This document shows, one piece after another, positions 62,550 to 64,000 of a stretch of DNA of 64,000 nucleotides. The position numbers were made by a program, and so were the translations under genes. Numbering within the stretch: position 1 is the stretch's first letter; every line of letters starts with the position of its first letter. Origin of the DNA: Rhizobium sp. R634. Its GTDB lineage: Bacteria > Pseudomonadota > Alphaproteobacteria > Rhizobiales > Rhizobiaceae. The notes under the pieces were generated by a model. That model saw only the letters and a list, made by a program, of their open reading frames with translations, did not search any database and was not told the origin of the DNA. Location: positions 310,001 through 374,000 of the forward strand of contig NZ_LOKW01000025.1 in NCBI RefSeq assembly GCF_002211305.1, given 5' to 3'.

Positions 62550-64000
62550 TCAGTATTCTCGTTCATAGACGATACCGGCTTCGCCGTCGCCGTTGCCGCC
62601 GGCTGCGCCGCGCAGTTTGACGCCGCGGCCGACATCGAGGTTGATGATGGCCTTGGCGCCGGCCGCGCCACCCTGCTGCAGTTCGAAATAGGTGCGGTCG
62701 TTGAGATAGCGGCCGACACTGACGCTCGTCTGGCCCTTCTCGTCGGTGCTGATGTCGAGGTCGTCGACGCCGAGCTGGTTGCGCAGGCCTTCGAACAGCG
62801 AGGTGGAGCGGTTGCCGGCCAGTTGGCTGACGGCGTCGGCGAGCTGGGCGATCTGCACCGGCGAGAGTTTCGACATCGACTGGCCGAATATCAGCTGCGC
62901 CAGCACCTCGTCCTGCGGCAGCTGCGGCGAGGAGGAGAAGGTGATCGAGGGATCGGTGGCAAGGCCGGCGACATCGACGGTCAGAGTCGTCGTGCCGGAG
63001 GTGGAGGTCGCTTCCATGTCGAGCGCCGGCGTCAGGTCGCCGGCAAAGGTGATCCTGCTCTTGTCGGAGAAATCCAGGCGGCGGTTGAGGATGGTCAGCC
63101 GGCCGCGGCGCATGGTGAAACCGCCGGTCACGATCGGTGCAGCCGCCGTTCCGCGGATCGTGACGCTGCCGCCGACTTCCGCATCGATGCCGCGGCCGCG
63201 CACGAAGATATGCGAGGGCGCGTCGATCTGGAGATCGAGGGTGAGAACCGAGGATTTCTCTCCCGGCTTCCGCTCGCCCTCGTCGCGCAGCTGCGCAAGC
63301 ACCGCACGCGGCGCATTCTTGTGGCGGATGTCGATTTCCCGCAGCGAGGTCGGCAATTTTTCCGGAATGGTGATCGAGGTCTTTTCCAGCTGAAGCTTGC
63401 CGTTCAGCGTCGCGCTCATGATCGGTCCGCGCAGCCCGAGGTTTCCGCTGACGGTCGAGACGACGAGCGTTCCATCGACATAGACCGCCTTGTCGAGCTT
63501 GATCGAAACATCGGCGGGGAATCCGCCGGCCGGTTGGATGCCGATGGTGCCGCTTGCCGAAATCGTACCGCCGCCGCCGAGATTGCCACTGAGGCGGGAG
63601 ATGACGGCCTGGTTGCCATTGAAGGTCACGGTTACCGCGAGATTGTTGACGGCGAGATTACGTCTGACATCGACGAGTTTTGCGCCTGACGTCGCGACCG
63701 TGCCGTTGATAACGGGTGCTGCGGCCGTTCCGCCGATCCGGAGATCGACGGTGGCGACGCCGTCGGCGACGAAGCCCTGCTCGGCCAGCGGCGTGCCGAG
63801 TACGGCGAAGGGAAGATTGCCGTTGAAGCGCATGTCGAGGGCGCGATTGCCAGATATCATCACGCTGCCGCCGCCTTTCAGCGACATGCCGGCGTCACCG
63901 GCGAGGCTGGTGTCGACCGTCAGCTTGTTGTCGGCAAGCTTGCCTGATGCGCCGATGGTGAAAGGCGAGAGGCCGGCGCCTTTCGTCTGGCTCGTCGCGG
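62550..64000 (-). CDS. tamB: Translocation and assembly module protein TamB, C-terminal part
   Basis: The frame is open to the window end, so only the last ~480 residues are seen. This is the AsmA/DUF490 C-terminal region: long repetitive beta strands (GNLGLRGPIMSATLNGKLQL, TVDVAGLATDPSITFSSSPQLPQDEVLAQLIFGQSMS) and the conserved end RGVKLRGAAGGNGDGEAGIVYEREY. TamB spans the periplasm and, with TamA, helps outer-membrane protein insertion or lipid transfer. A tamA gene would be expected next to it, outside the window. It converges on the Lrp gene with 15 bp between stops. Confidence 0.9.
   Translation of the reverse strand, partial: ATSQTKGAGLSPFTIGASGKLADNKLTVDTSLAGDAGMSLKGGGSVMISGNRALDMRFNGNLPFAVLGTPLAEQGFVADGVATVDLRIGGTAAAPVINGTVATSGAKLVDVRRNLAVNNLAVTVTFNGNQAVISRLSGNLGGGGTISASGTIGIQPAGGFPADVSIKLDKAVYVDGTLVVSTVSGNLGLRGPIMSATLNGKLQLEKTSITIPEKLPTSLREIDIRHKNAPRAVLAQLRDEGERKPGEKSSVLTLDLQIDAPSHIFVRGRGIDAEVGGSVTIRGTAAAPIVTGGFTMRRGRLTILNRRLDFSDKSRITFAGDLTPALDMEATSTSGTTTLTVDVAGLATDPSITFSSSPQLPQDEVLAQLIFGQSMSKLSPVQIAQLADAVSQLAGNRSTSLFEGLRNQLGVDDLDISTDEKGQTSVSVGRYLNDRTYFELQQGGAAGAKAIINLDVGRGVKLRGAAGGNGDGEAGIVYEREY

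Overview
The window is chromosomal DNA of a Rhizobiales bacterium, most likely the Rhizobium leguminosarum/etli group. The reasons are the mdh-sucCDAB operon followed by a linked lpdA, an F1-only atpHAGDC cluster, a heme cluster carrying an alphaproteobacterial Mic60, an NAD-dependent fds formate dehydrogenase operon, a CtrA-type box, and two intergenic repeats of the kind common in rhizobial chromosomes. It is GC-rich and gene-dense. I see no rRNA, tRNA, IS element, prophage or CRISPR array.

Layout. 1-5.1 kb (- strand): heme cluster hemC-hemD-mic60-hemY, then a TerB-like protein. 5.2-8.7 kb (+): tsaD-gpsA-yciI-EVE-methyltransferase, a tightly overlapping operon. 8.7-9.2 kb (-): a small secreted protein behind a CtrA-like box. 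9.5-12.9 kb (+): sdhCDAB. 13.2-15 kb: an Omp19-like lipoprotein and zapE. 15.1-27.1 kb (+): mdh-sucC-sucD-sucA-yciI-sucB, four accessory genes, then lpdA and a strong terminator. Together with sdh this covers the TCA cycle from 2-oxoglutarate to fumarate, plus the malate-to-oxaloacetate step. 27.2-34.8 kb: TraB/GumN protein, xerC, an acyltransferase, a GNAT, a DapA-family aldolase, priA and a small membrane protein. 35-40.1 kb (+): atpHAGDC with an extra small CxxC protein translated between atpD and atpC. 40.2-42.4 kb (-): a sugar-phosphate transferase and an acyltransferase-3 protein (surface polysaccharide functions). 42.4-45.9 kb (-): a TPP-riboswitch-controlled ykoF-thiXZY uptake operon. 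46.1-48.9 kb (+): SoxR, an SDR enzyme, an ArsR regulator and a LysR regulator. 49-55.1 kb (+): fdsGBA-fdhD-fdsD formate dehydrogenase. 55.3-57 kb: an OFA-family (oxalate/formate-type) transporter. 57.1-59.8 kb (-): a soluble double-PAS chemoreceptor, cheW, and the leftover tail of a second chemoreceptor gene. 59.8-62.5 kb: rocD and rocF (arginine to ornithine to glutamate semialdehyde) with a divergent Lrp/AsnC regulator. 62.5-64 kb (-): the C-terminal part of TamB, cut by the window edge.

The most interesting element lies between ykoF and soxR. A perfect SoxR-type operator sits inside a minus-strand promoter with the 19-bp -35/-10 spacing typical of SoxR-activated promoters. That promoter faces away from soxR into about 135 nt with no credible reading frame, which folds into three successive hairpins and ends in an intrinsic terminator. 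I read this as a candidate SoxR-controlled small RNA. Its terminator loop carries an anti-Shine-Dalgarno-like sequence. Other leads are the coupled CxxC protein inside the ATP synthase operon, the chemoreceptor-tail remnant overlapping cheW, the one-cysteine SqrR-like ArsR regulator with a matching ATTC-N8-GAAT site, and the likely LysR operator in front of fds.
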